Below are positions 11,281-23,211 of a DNA stretch of 64,000 nt, in pieces. Made by a program: the position numbers and the translations under genes. Source of the DNA: Cryptomeria japonica (Eukaryota; Streptophyta; Pinopsida; Cupressales; Cupressaceae); contig NC_081406.1 of the NCBI RefSeq assembly GCF_030272615.1, positions 475,744,900-475,808,899 of the forward strand. Direction: 5' to 3'. The notes under the pieces are model-generated. The model made no database searches and was not told the origin of the DNA. It was given only the letters and a program-made list of their open reading frames with translations. The first letter of the stretch is position 1; each line of letters opens with the position of its first letter.

Positions 11281-13497
11281 AACAATCAACTCACACTATG
11301 GATATATCTCATCGAGGTCAATTGGCAAGCATTCCTCAATAGTTCTTTATTTTGCCCATGTAGAAATTAGTGTTAACCTTACAAATGAAAAAGCAATGAA
11401 TAGTGAATACAATTCAAAAAACTGCAACTATATATTAATATTCTCACCTTGAGCTTTCCTTATCTTCAAGCGGAGGTTGTGATGAACAAATACCAAGTCA
11501 TTCAGTCATTGTTGTGATAGGCGGTTGCGTTTCTTAGAATGTATGTGTTCAAACACACTCCAATTACGCTCACAAGCTGATGAGCTACATGGTTGGCTCA
11601 AAATACGCACCGCCATCCACCTTAAATTTGGTATTTCATCTCCAAAAGAAGCCCACCATGCAGCTGAAAAACACATTATATGGAGATGATATTGTAAGAC
11701 TAAGAATATCTTATAATCTTAACAAACTTAATGGTTGGCAAAATAAAGAGATTGTCAAAAGTTTATAGAGTCTACCTGGTTGAATTGTCTTTCTGGTTTG
11801 TATAGCAGCCCTAGAAGAGAGAAAGCCCTTAGCATGCTTGTATATTTCCAGCTCTATCGTAGCCGCATCAAATTTTTCCTAGTCAGGAAACATTTTTTCC
11901 ATGCACTTGAAGAAGCCTTGTTTGATCTCAACATCAATTTCCAGGAAGTCAGTCTTATAGAATAACAGAGGATTGGGAAAATATCCTGCAGCATGGAGAG
12001 GAGTTTGCATTTGTCCATCCCATCTCCTATCAATTATGTCCCACAATGGCATATACTTATCCCTGTTATTTTCCAGCTTACTCCTTATCACCTCCTTGGC
12101 CCTATCCATGGCCTCATACACATATCCCATGGGGGGTTTATCTCCATCCACTAGTCTCAAAACTTTTACTAAAGGCTCTGAAAATTCTACAATTTGTTCA
12201 ATAGATTCCCAAAATGTGGTAGAAAACATATACTTTGCCACTGCTATGCCGTTTGCTTGAGTTGTGAAACCAGACTCCATCCACTCAGCTGAAACAAACA
12301 TTCGCCTCAAATTACCTTTTTGTTCACATAATGTTTGTAATGCAAGGAAATATGTTGCAAATCTTGTCACTCCTGGTCGAACTAGCTCCTTGCCTCTGTG
12401 AAAGAGCGCATTATAGCCAAAACCCTTGTGTGGTTATAAACAAATTTGGTAACCTTATGAGCTTTCTAAAATGCCGCCTTAACCCATTCAATTTTGCCAA
12501 TGTCCTCTAGGGTTAGATCAAGGCAATGTGCTGCACATGGTGTAAAAAACATGGAAGGATATTTATCTGTCAGAAGTCTCCCTGCAGCAACACAAGCAAC
12601 AACATTGTCTGTGATAAATTGAACCACATTTTGTGGCCCTACATCTGTAACTACCACATCATACATCTCAAACAATGCATTTGTGGATTTCATCATATTA
12701 GATGCATCCACAGATTTCAAAAAAGCAGTGCCAATCTCACAAGAGACAAGGAAGTTAATGAGAGTTCGGTTCCTTCTATCTGTCCAACCATCTGACATGA
12801 TGCTGCAACCAGTTCTAGCCCACTGCAATCGATGTTGTTTAACAACATCTTGAACATCCTCTACTGCATCTTTCAGCATACCAACCCTCAATGATTCACA
12901 AGATGGGGCTTGAAACCCAGGACCTACAGCTGCAATAGCATCTACTATGGGTTGCCAATATGGATTTCTGGAAGCATGGAATGCCGTGTGAGAGGAGTAC
13001 CAATAATTAGCAATTGCCTTCTTTGCTTGTTTAGTGATAGTTTTCCTCCATCCTGTACTCTCCAAAGTGGTTTGTGATCCTGGTGTGGTACGAGGTTGGA
13101 AGAAAGCATTAGTGTTTCCTCCACTTGTGTTTTGTCCACGTGCTATAGAATTATGTGTCGACCCAGATTCCTTGAAACTCCCATCTTCACCATCTTCACC
13201 CAAATCATGCATCCTAGGATTTGTAGAAGTAGAACCTAGTTCAACCCCAACTCTTGCCTTTTTGGCCTTATTCTCAGCAATCCCTTCAAGAGATTGCTTT
13301 GCTTGATACGAGACATCTGTAGGGCATTTTTTGCATATCTCGGTGTTATTTCCTCGTTCTTTTGATAAATGCCATTTGAAACGATAAATTCCACCACCGA
13401 TCTCATCTTGACACCAATTGGACTTGACCTTCGTGCTACCAGGAATTGCTGTGCAATGTGTCCATGCAAAGTCTTTTTGGCGTGGCATTGTGATCAA
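11095..13497 (-). pseudogene. hAT-family transposase (BED finger, DUF659, dimerisation domain)
   Basis: The first open stretch (13497-12466, 343 codons) starts MPRQKDFAW and carries a BED-type zinc-finger region (GGGIYRFKWHLSK). The usual first Cys of the C-x2-C pair is Ser (KSNWC). It is followed by a DUF659 core with SDGWTDRRNRTLINFLV and by HCLDL. The frame then has a TAG, an apparent one-base frameshift near 12400, an open stretch 12370-11879 (TRFATYFLALQTL) and another TAG at its end. A likely intron (about 11775 to 11663, gtagac...tttttcag) separates it from an exon encoding the dimerisation motif SSACERNWSVFEHIHSKKRNR. The last part (11289-11095) has an Asp-rich tail from a CAT/CAG microsatellite. 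The gene is dead as it stands. Confidence 0.85.
11228..11283. repeat. CAT/CAG trinucleotide microsatellite coding an Asp-rich tail
   Basis: The run of cat and cag triplets gives the DDDDDVDVDDD and AAA stretch on the minus strand near the transposase C-terminus. Confidence 0.75.
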
Positions 13498-13599
13498 GAA
13501 TCAGTTCTGCAAAAGCATTACACTCAGTTTTTAAATTTTGAGGGATCTAGGGTTGGGTTTGTGTATGTGAATGTTGGACATTCATCATGAAAACTAGAC

Positions 13600-15350
13600 A
13601 GTTATATTAAAATTTTCATTTTTTTGTATATTAAATGTTAATAACTATAGGGAAAATGGCATTATGGATCTATGATAGACTGTATATATTAAATGAAAAT
13701 GATTTTTTCATATATTAAAAGCTAAGAATATTTAACAAAAAATGAATTTAATATTACTGTAAATGAAAATGTAAATTCTGATTACAATTAATTACTATTA
13801 AATACAAATATAACTAATAATTAACAGTAAAACAATCAGATTACATTTTTAGCAGTAAATACTAAATAGAAATTAGTAAATATTTAACTGTTTAATTAAA
13901 AAAATTCTAAAATTACTAAGTTTTAAATAGTTAAACAGTAATTATTCTGTTTAATTAATGGTAATACAGAATAATTACTGTTTAACGTAAGGTCTGTAGC
14001 TTATGTTAAACAGTAATTATTCTGTATAACAAGCAATTCCTATTTCTCAAGAAATTTTATAAATTATCCAAGAGTTTTTTCTTTTGATTTTTTGAAGTAG
14101 TATGCAAAAGACATTTTAATTCCAAGACCAGTGATACCAATAGGATCTAGTGAAGTTAAAGTGCCCTTTCCTCCTGCAAGTACCTCAAGTGCTTCTACTT
14201 AGTTTCTATTTTATTGTGTTAAAGTTGAGATGAAATATTCACATAAATGCTGATGAAAGGCCAAAGCACGGGGGGTTAAAGTTGGACAACCTGTTATCAC
14301 TACCACCAAGTAGAAACTATGAAGAGGAATAAAGTAAGAACAAAATACATAAGATAGACTCCAGTTCAATGATTAAGTCAATAAGTAAATACTAAATATG
14401 CTCAAGAGTCCCTTGAAGAAAACCCAAAGGCAATTTAAAATTTGAACTTACAACAGAAAAGTTTATAGTCTCAGCCTAAGAAAAGACAAATGCAAAATGT
14501 TGTTAGTTTCCCAGAGTATTCCATAGAGCAAAAACAGAGTCAACACTTGTTGTTTTCTTGCTTGATTGATCTAAAGAAGAACACTGATAAAGCTACTAAG
14601 ATTAAAGCCCAGTTGTACACAAGTGTACAAACTGCTTTAGGATTGTAGAAGAAGGTAAAATTCATTTCTCAAGCCATATATACCTTCTCGGATTTTATTA
14701 TTGCTTGAATCAGAAATTGAGGTAGTAACGTTACCAACCAAGGGACCTAGGAGACAAACAATATTTTGATTAAATGATTTAGGCAATGGATATAATACTA
14801 CAAGCATTTAACAAATATCAAGTGACCTAGGAGACAAACAATCTCAGAGGCTCAGAGCAGGACAATCGGAGTTTACTGTCAAAGATATAGCAGGAAATAC
14901 AGTCAAGAACACTTGTCATAAGAGTACTATCATATCAACTCAAAATCACAAGGCAACTGATCAAAAAGATTCAGTCGCTGATCTAAAAGGTGTTAGTATA
15001 GAGAAGCTTTATGGGTTTGACAGTGATTGAAATTACAAAAGGGGTTGTTTTACATAAGCTACTGACTATTGCAAATTACTAGATAGTTAAACAGTAATTT
15101 CTAAAATTACTAAGTTTTAAATAGTTTAATTATGTAATGATAATCTAATAATTAAACAATTAAACAGTAATTTAACAGTAATACATAATATTTAATAATT
15201 ACAGTAATATTAACTTAATACTATGAAATACATTATAAATGCAAAAAGTTAATAGTGTGAAAATTTATACATTTATAATGTATTTCACAGTATTAATTTT
15301 TTGCATCTATAATGTATTTCACAGTATGTAAACTGTGAATGTTAGTTTCA
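13600..15350. other. AT-rich non-coding part of the hAT element with ACAGTAATT repeats
   Basis: No gene is seen. The motif taaacagtaattattctgt and its inverse recur (about 13925-14030) and can fold. The block ctaaaattactaagttttaaatagtt occurs at about 13907 and again at about 15100. The stretch between them may be a further small insertion, but I cannot find its ends. Confidence 0.45.
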
Positions 15351-15947
15351 AATCAAAATACGTTTTTCTTACTGGTTATTTCTAGCATTATGACAAATAT
15401 TGAAACCTTGTTGAGCGTAAATACTAGGAAGTTGGTACTTAAGAAAGAATGTTGTGCAAAAGTTAAGATGCCTACACAGACTGGAGAATGGTCATTTATC
15501 ACAGAATGTTGAGCGTAAATACTTGGAAGTGTTGCACTCGCAGCCCAGTTGATTGTCCAATGATAGTTGCCGGTGAAGAATGGCGGTGGGGAGAGGTGGC
15601 CCAGTCCGGTGAAGGAGCTGGAAAGAACTAGTTCAACTGGAGCGAACCAGCTTAGCAACACCAGCGAGGAGAGCAAACTAAATGTTATCGCACTCTCAGC
15701 CTGCGAACCGTACACCGCACTCTCAGCCTGCAAGTTATCGGGCGAGATATGGAAAACCCGAAGCGTGAAACAGTTATAAAGAAAAAAACCGGACGATTTT
15801 CCGCGATTCAATCGGTAAAAATTCGTAAAAAATCGTTGAAAAAAGTCAATGATTTTTATGCGCGATTTTGGGGAATTCATCGGCATTCCATCCGATCTGT
15901 GATTAATCGGGAAAAAACGCATTTTTTTCCCGACTGTTGTTTCTATG

Positions 15948-16433
15948 GTTAGTAGTACTAACCGCTATCTATTTGGATTATTGCTCTTAGTGCTACTGCA
16001 TAAGTGGAAGAGGCTGACTTTGCCGCCTACCTTGATGATTGTAATACTGTCCTCCCGCTGCATAAGCAGTAGAGTTGATTTGTAATTTCATTTTTAGTCC
16101 TCTCGTTGGATAAGCAGTTGAGTGATTGCTACTTCAGTTTCTTGGCTTGTCCTTGGCTGGTTTACCGCCAAGTGATCTTTCAGTATTCTCATTATCCTGC
16201 TGAAAAGTGGAAGGGGCTGGCTTGCCGCCCAAGTATTGTAATCAGTTTCAGTTTCTTGCATCTAATGATCCCCTCAACACTGTATGCTCTCACCCTCCCA
16301 GATTGGGCTCTCGGTGATCAAAGGTGGAAAGGGTGACTTCCAACAGTATTAGGATTTCATTTTGTAACCCTAACGAGTGTTTGTGTTGATTGTAAATTGA
16401 AATAATTGGAAAAAAATTAAGGGGGATATTACA
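15948..16433 (+). mobile_element. LTR remnant of the Ty3 element, right part
   Basis: This continues the LTR from 10697 beyond the hAT element. It contains repeated gcataag(t/c)-ggaagaggct units (about 15997, 16050, 16110, 16203). It ends aagggggatattaca at about 16433, which is the GGGGGATATTACA form expected for the 3' end of a TGTAATATCC-type LTR. Confidence 0.5.
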
Positions 16434-17640
16434 CATTTAGGGTCAGCACCACCATTTCCATCCATTTCACGACTTATGGAGAAGTTAGTGGAGTTTGGCA
16501 TCCAAACTCCAAGTGTAAGTTAGTTGATTTCAATACCAATTCAATCTATTCCATTGCTTCCTTTTTTGGGTATGTCTAACTTAGATATGTAATGCAATCT
16601 AATGATCCGGGTTACTCTTAACTCTTGGGAAATAAGTGTGTTTTCAGATCAGAAATAAATTCTAGAATTTTCAGCTTCATATATTTATGATTTTTGTCAA
16701 TTTTCTGACTTGTTAAATTGTTGCAAGTTACTTTATTACCTGCACTTTGCTTATCATCTCAAAACACATAGGCTCACACCACACTGTTGTACCCGGTCAG
16801 CTGGCTAAAAAAACCACCAAATCACCACTTTACAAAGGTAATAGTGATTGGAATAGGTATTATTACTGCCTCACGAAATCAATTGCTCATTTCAATTTGC
16901 TCATGCTTGTAGGGTAAACCTTCATTCACTCCTTTGATAGTTGATTTTTGCAAACCATCCTTCAATTCGTCACACACATTCAAATGCCTATATGTGATAT
17001 ATTAGCAGTGGGAGATAACCAATTGCCCACAAATTCCACAGAAAATTAAAGTCTGATCATTCTAAAGACTAGCGACCAGCAAAAGAGAATGCCATCATTC
17101 CAAAGAAAAGCCCTGTTGTCACCTACAAGAGAGATTCAAACACCCAACAAAGGTGTTCTCGACACTTAGGGAATGCAAAATAATATTGCCCAGCTATTGG
17201 AATAAGATAAAAACAAAAAATCAATGAAGAGGCACCCTATTTAACTAGCAACCCATTTCTTAATACCCCAAGTCAACAATAAAAAAGGCTAGACCCAGAA
17301 TGTCATCCAAAATAGAGGTTTATTTGCATAGTTACCAATACAAAGTCGCCCCATATTGATTGTCATTTAAACATGGTATCCAAACCTCATACACTGGCAA
17401 ATCAAAATGGCAATCCTTTCCAATAAGTTCACAAAAGAAAATCTCCAATCAATAAACCTGAATCTCTTTCCGCTCAACTTGCTACTTTGAATGAGCCACA
17501 TTGAATTAGCCAAGGAGGATCTTTCACCATTGTGATTAATCTTCTCTAAGAGGTTTTCATCCTCAAGAAGGCTCTGATGAACCATGTTCAATCCATAGAA
17601 CCGAAAGGTTTTCACTAGAGAAAATAAAATAATCCTATGT
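16434..17640. other. no recognisable gene
   Basis: There are only short ORFs, for example 82 codons on the minus strand at 17615-17367, with no familiar motif. No element ends are recognised. It is probably old intergenic or LTR sequence. Confidence 0.4.
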
Positions 17641-17800
17641 TACCTCGAGTTTCTGAGACGGGGACGGCAGGGGACGAGGGTATGCGTTTCCATGACGGTT
17701 AATTTTTTTGCCAATTTTGGGGACGGCTACGGGATGTGTTGTGAGGTTTTTACACATCGTCCCATCGTAAATGGGGATCCCCACTTTTTTGCTTTCTAGG
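17641..17800. repeat. GGGGACG-rich segment, probable transposon end
   Basis: Repeated ggggacg units follow cctatgttac. A similar block in the opposite orientation, with gtaacatagg, lies at about 51690-51790. I treat both as ends of one repeat family. Neither has a traceable partner. Confidence 0.35.
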
Positions 17801-18150
17801 TAGTGTTAGAGTCCATCTTTAGCTACTAGCCTTTGCATTGAAGAAATATAGAAGGTTAGGAAGCCAGGAGTCAGGTGGATAGCCTTGTGTGAAGTCTAGA
17901 TTTCATGTGAGTCAATCATGAGCTCAACTGAAGAGTCTAAAGAACTCCTAGTTAGTGACACTCAAAGTGCTCGAGGTTAAAGGCGAAAGCTTCAAGTGCT
18001 TCTCATGACTAGCGAAATTCACTTTGAATACCCTTGACTAAGAGCGAAGTTTTTCCAAGAGCCTTATCTTGCAAGTTTGAATGGAGAGAGTGAAACAAGG
18101 TGAGTGAGCAAACACTTAGTATTCAATTTCAATCCACTTCATCTCCAAGC

Positions 18151-18310
18151 CCCCAGGAGCTTACTTCATGTTTGAGCACAGGAGAGCTTACTTCATGTTT
18201 GAGCACAACAGAGCGAAATTCACCTTCAAGGCCAGGGGAGCGAAATTCACCTTCAAGCCCATGGAAGCGAACTTCATGTTTGGGCATAAAGGAGCGAACT
18301 TCATGTTTGT
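18151..18310 (+). repeat. ~30-bp tandem repeats (gag-c--acttcatgtttg units)
   Basis: About five imperfect units occur, in two versions: gagcttacttcatgtttgag and gagcgaaattcaccttcaag. An open 97-codon frame spans them (18100-18393), but it simply reflects the repeat and I do not call it a gene. Confidence 0.65.
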
Positions 18311-18449
18311 GTTGGTGTCTGTTTTATCATCTACCAAACATTAGAATAGGATACCCAAAGGTATTCTATCCTCTCCTGAAAAATCACTACTGATTCCAAG
18401 GTCTATATGTGCGAACAAGCGACTTTAGTGGAATAGCTTCTTGGGTAGT

Positions 18450-19496
18450 TGTTGACGTGTATTTTGTACACTGCCTAACACAGAATAAAATACCCAAGGG
18501 TACCTTATCCTCTCTTGAATAAAGCCTCTGATTGCTGAAGATGTCGTGAAGAAGGATCAATCAGGGTGACTCCAAGGTTCTGTAATGTAGGGTCTCTACG
18601 TGTGGATAAGCACCAATGGTCGTTGTGAATGCTGTTTCATCAAGGGGCCTTACGTTTCCGTTCAGGAACAGATTTTCCTAAAACTAACAAGTTCTCAAAA
18701 AGATCAAAAGGTAGGGTTAGGAAAGGACGAATTCTAATTTAATCCTAGGAATGACTCAATATAGGCTAGCTTTGGTAGGATTCGACCAATTTTAGTATTG
18801 CCAAGGAATTACAACTCTACTGAGATTGATGCGATCTTCTAAGGTGATCATTGCTTTTCAAATCATCAAGAATCATAGACACTACCATGAAGGTACATAT
18901 CAATAGTTCAATGATGATTGAAGGTTTAAGTAATCCAAATATCTCCAGTTGACCACACAAGGCGTCCTTACAATCAGTAAAAAGCTAGTGGTTTGGAATG
19001 TGAATCTCACCAAAGATCAAGCTCAACACTTAGTCCTTCAAATTTAAACACTACTTCGACTGAGAATGATTCAAGAAAGTAAACAACCATGAAGATAACC
19101 ACGAGAATTGCAATAAAACACCATAACTTCAATATTTTATTGATCTCAAAGTCAACATAGACAACAATTGCTTGAAATTCTTTCTTCAATGCTCAATCTT
19201 GCTACAAAATAACTTTCTTCTCTCCAAAAGCTCTAATTCTAGTTCTAATATCTCATTTCTAATTTCTAATTCTTACAAAATGAAAATGAATGAGGGTATA
19301 TATAGCATCCTCAATTACAATGAACGACTCAGATCAAAAGAAGATCAACGGCTGAGATTTTGACACCTAAACCCTAATTAGGGTTTTATTACAAAAAGTT
19401 CCACTTTTATTGAACAATATTAAGTGCATAGCCAAATATTTAATTGGCACAAAAATCTAGGAAACATAGACCAATGATAACTAAGGTGCCACATCA
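18450..19496 (-). mobile_element. LTR (~1.05 kb) downstream of the minus-strand gag-only gene
   Basis: Read on the minus strand it begins TGATGTGGCACC just after the gag stop codon and ends ACACGTCAACA. A matching sequence in plus orientation lies after the other gag copy at 49900-50961 (TGACGTGGCAAC to CACATCAACA). Both carry aaccctaattagggttt followed by a TATA box (here 19297-19304), then a first-exon-like region. The two copies have similar lengths (1047 and 1062 bp) and the same position next to the gene. That supports a 3' LTR. No clear polypurine tract precedes it, which is odd. Confidence 0.55.
19297..19304 (-). promoter_or_regulatory. TATA box of the LTR
   Basis: ctatatatac on the minus strand follows the aaccctaattagggttt block by about 80 bp, the same layout as at 26186 (minus) and 50089 (plus). 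Confidence 0.45.
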
Positions 19497-19497
19497 T

Positions 19498-22400
19498 CTA
19501 TAACAACCTCTCTTCTAGAACCTTGTTCCCTTTCCAATGCTCCTTCTTAGCGTATGCAGTGAATTTGGACACAATTCCTTCGATCTCCGCAATAGGAATC
19601 TCTGGAAGATTCCTCATTCGTTCCTCCAAGTGGATGACCTGATCAAAAGCCTTGAGAAGAGCTATGTCCCATCCAGGCTCGAGTTCTTTGATTTTCTCAA
19701 TCAGGAGCATAGTGGCGAACATTTGATCTCTTTGCTCATCTGTGATAACACTCTCATCTTTGCAAAAGATGACCTTGACCTTCTCCTCCAACTCTTGAAG
19801 ATTCACATCTGTCTCATCTTCAATCCTCCTGCCAAGAATAGAACACAACACCTCAAACACCTTGTCCTGAATCGGATGAATGACCTCCTCAACTTGATTG
19901 CATTTCGTACTAATGTCTTCGAACAGAACTTCCTTCATCTGAAGTAGAGTTGACCACTGGAGCAAATTATGAGCTCCTCCATCCATTATCTTTTCTTGTG
20001 CTAAGATCTTCCTTGGTGTTTGCCTGATTACTTGCAAAACAGGAATGATAACATCTCTAGTGTGGGCAAAGGCGGCTACTGTTATCATTAGGTTATGAAT
20101 GATCTCAAGGACCTGGATAGCTCGATGGGTGGTCTGCATCATTCTTGTTGCGAACTCAATGGCAACGGTATGAGATTTGTTAATCCAAGAGCTCATAAGC
20201 TGAACCAAGCTCTTAACTCTTTCTGCCTCACCAACTGATTCAAGGGGAAGTGCTTGCACAGGAGATACTGCTGGATCCTGACGTCCCAAAGGCTGATTGA
20301 GATGGCTAAAGTAGCCTCTCCAAGCACTGACCTCTCGTTCAAGCTTTCTATTCTTTTCCATTTCTTCTCTAAGCTTGTCTTTAAGTGCCTCAAATGAATC
20401 AGTTGCCTCATCCAGTGTCTGCTCGGCTGTGAGTGGACCAAGCTCAAATGTTTCTACATCATACTCTTCTGCAAGGATTTCACCTTCATATTTATCCACT
20501 GCTGGTGTAGCTATCTGCAACTTCTTGGATCCTGTCTCATCTCTGATCATCTTGGACATCTTGGTAGCCTTCCTTCTTTCTGTCACTTCTTGAGAATTTC
20601 CAACAACGCTTTCTAAATCAATTACATTATCTTCATCTTCGATCACAATCACCCTCGTTAGCCTCTCCTTTAACCAGTTTGGAATGGCGGACCTTGTCTC
20701 TCTAACTTGTATTTCTTTAGGCACTGATCCCTCATCTCGGAGAGGAGATGTCACTTCGTTATCATTCCTGTCTTCATGTAGCTCATTGACTTGGGGAGAT
20801 TGACTTGATGAACGTTGAGGTGCTTGCCTTTCTTCATGTTTATCATTCTGGACCATTGATTCCATAGATTCCTCAACTTCAAGTACCCTCTTCTCTTGTC
20901 CTTGACTTGCCCCTTTTTCATTTTGAGAAGATGTGCTAGATGAGTGACCTCGATGGGCCTCTTGCTTCTTCTTGGAGGGTTCCCTTTTCTCAGGTCTTTC
21001 TTTCCTCTTCGCGCTTCTAGGATGAGGATTGCCTTCACTTACGCATCTAGGGTGAGGATTGTCTTCATTTGTGCTCCTAGGATGAGGATTGCCTTCGCTT
21101 GTGCTTGCTCCTCCTTCCCCTGGCCTTTCCTCCAAAGTAAAAGTCATCGATATGTTTTGTTCTCTCAACTTTTGATGTTGTATATCTACCCATCTGCGAG
21201 TGCAAGACAAAATCGGAGCCATCAAAGTTCTCAAGTCTGTAATCTCAGGTTCATTCCAATCTATTTTCACTGTTTTGTCCTCTCGGTCATAAGATGATTG
21301 GAGATGTCTGCCACTGTCCTGGGCTTCATCGGCCACTCTGTAAACTTTGCATTTCCTGATGAGATCTAAAGGTAATTTGGAATGCATCTTTCTTTTCACC
21401 TCTAAATCACTTGAGAGATTCATCAAAAAGTCCTCTATCTAAAATTCGTGCTTGTACTTTCTACCAACTGTTTCTTCTACATATCCATAAGGATCAAAGT
21501 TCTCTCTCAAGGCAAAGAATGAAAATGAATATAAGGCCAACTCTTTCTCTGCATCATCCAAGGCTAAAGCATTAGGACATACCTCAACTGAATTCCCTAG
21601 TATGATAGGCACAGGAATTCCATTTCCATGCCTGTGTCTGAATGCCTTTGCATAAGCTGCCAACTGCCTAGTCACCTCAAGTAACACCATTCTATCTGTC
21701 GGATATCTCGGCAACATATATGGAGGTGAAGGACACCCATGAACTCTAATATATGTAAACTTCTGGAATTGGATAAACCAAGCACCATACCTCTTTACAA
21801 GCTCCTGTGCATCTTGAGATATCCGATTGTGAATCCCACCCTGCAATGTCCTGGTGATGTTCATCGTGAAGGTATCATTAACTAACTTGTAGTTACTTCC
21901 AGGTGGATGATGCAAATGAACATAAGATTCACAAACTCTGACTTCCCCGGGTCCTCTTCCGATTGCTCCTCTATGAGGTAGTCCTGCATATTCAAAACTC
22001 CTGATCAAGGCATATATGATGTATGAACTCATGTGGAAGGACTTGGTAGCCTTCAGTCTTCTCAACTGCACGTCCAAGCAATGGCTAATAATTCTAGCCC
22101 AATGAATTGTTCCTTTTCCTTGAACTATCACTTGGATGAAGTAGAACATCCACTTCTCAAAATAGAAGGCTTGAGGAGCCCCTGTAACTCAATTGAGTAA
22201 GGTTATCAAATCTCTGTATTCCTCTTGGAAGTCGATCCTATGTGGTGTGTTTGGAATCTTGCTCAGGCGAGGACGACTTTTGAGTAACCAATTCTTATTG
22301 ATGATTCTTAAGCAGGTGTCTGGATCATCTTCATACATGGATCTAGCTCCTTCCAAGCTTTTGTAAATCATATCTTTATGTTCTGGCAGATGGAGAGCTT

Positions 22401-22749
22401 CACTGATAGCCTCTTCTGAAAGGTAAGCCAAAGTGTTTCCTTCCTTAGACACGACTGATCTGGATTGTGGGTCATAATGGCGGGCACACTCGATCATCAG
22501 CTCATGACACTGGACTGCTGGAGGGAAGCCGGCCGCCTTGATGATGCCACTTTCAATTATCCTCGTTGCGATAGGTGATGGCTTTCCAATGTAAGGGACC
22601 TCTCGAAACTTCTTCACACTGAAGTTTCCCAAGTTGGTATCTCCAATGTTGCTCCATTTTGACACGATCTTGGTCTCCAATTCTTCATTCCTTTGATCTT
22701 CCTGCATGAGAGCTGGACGACTAGTGGATGCTCCTGTCTTCGGGGTCGC
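19498..22749 (-). pseudogene. large gag-only element protein (~1,080 codons) with two in-frame stops
   Basis: A single minus-strand frame runs from ATG at 22749 (MATPKTGAST) to TAG at 19498. It is broken by TGA at about 22189 and TAG at about 21439, with no frameshift. The N-terminal third contains CARHYDPQSRSVVSKEGN followed by LAYLSEEAISEALHLP, a fold-like motif recurring in other element ORFs here. The middle part (HWARIISHCLDVQLRRLKA) resembles the body of plant transposon-associated proteins of unknown function. Four PHPR-type repeats of about 10 residues lie near 21110-20990, then a basic/acidic linker. The C-terminal ~350 residues are helical with heptads. No enzymatic domain is seen. 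A second copy lies at 27940-28897 plus 49558-49897. Virion-structural or RNA-binding roles are only guesses. Confidence 0.65.
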
Positions 22750-23205
22750 CATCTTGATACCTACACAACATTTCATAATGAGCAATATACTTTGCAACGT
22801 AGAAATATAGACTGGATTTAAGTTTTAATTTTAGGAAACTTCATGATAAATCTTTGAATTATCATTTCCTAAATATGACTATGCAATTTGAAATTCAAAA
22901 TTTCAAAATTTGAACAAGGGAGATCTCGCCATACCTCTCTTTGAGAACTAACTCTAAAAAAAGATGGAAAATTAAGAAATCCGCTAGGTAAAAATGAAGA
23001 TCGAAGTCCTCTAGCAAAATGCGCCTCCTTTATCAACTTCACCACCTTTGTCTTCAATGCCTTGAGAAAAATTCCCTCCACCTCTAGCTTCCAACAAAGT
23101 TCGCACTCCTTCTTAGACCAGATTTCGCACTTCTCCTTGCTTCTCCAAATCGCACTTGGATAGATGATTTAAATGATGGATTAGAATGCGTCAAAACACC
23201 TCTCT
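22750..23205 (-). other. 5' leader of the gag-only gene
   Basis: This lies between the TATA box at 23206-23211 and the ATG at 22749. A pyrimidine-poor gaaatgttgtgtag just upstream of the start could be a splice acceptor, so the leader may contain an intron. No PBS is evident. Confidence 0.35.
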
Positions 23206-23211
23206 TATATA
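23206..23211 (-). promoter_or_regulatory. candidate TATA box for the minus-strand gag-only gene
   Basis: cctatataag lies on the minus strand about 460 bp before the start codon, in LTR-like sequence. Confidence 0.4.

Larger units (their letters stand above)
10698..15947 (-). mobile_element. hAT transposon with decayed transposase, TSD GTTAGTAG
   Basis: Perfect 8-bp direct repeats GTTAGTAG lie at 10690-10697 and 15948-15955. The element ends are CATGGAAACAA on the left and TTGTTTCTATG on the right, giving inverted termini with one mismatch. Both subterminal regions hold AATCGG and GGAAAAAA-type motifs. A hAT transposase pseudogene lies on the minus strand (13497-11095). The flanking Ty3 LTR sequence is continuous once the 5250-bp element is removed. 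Confidence 0.88.

Noticed and set aside
15353-15922. 189-codon minus-strand ORF at the hAT right end
   Set aside because: It lies in subterminal non-coding repeats and has no similarity to transposase or host families that I can see.
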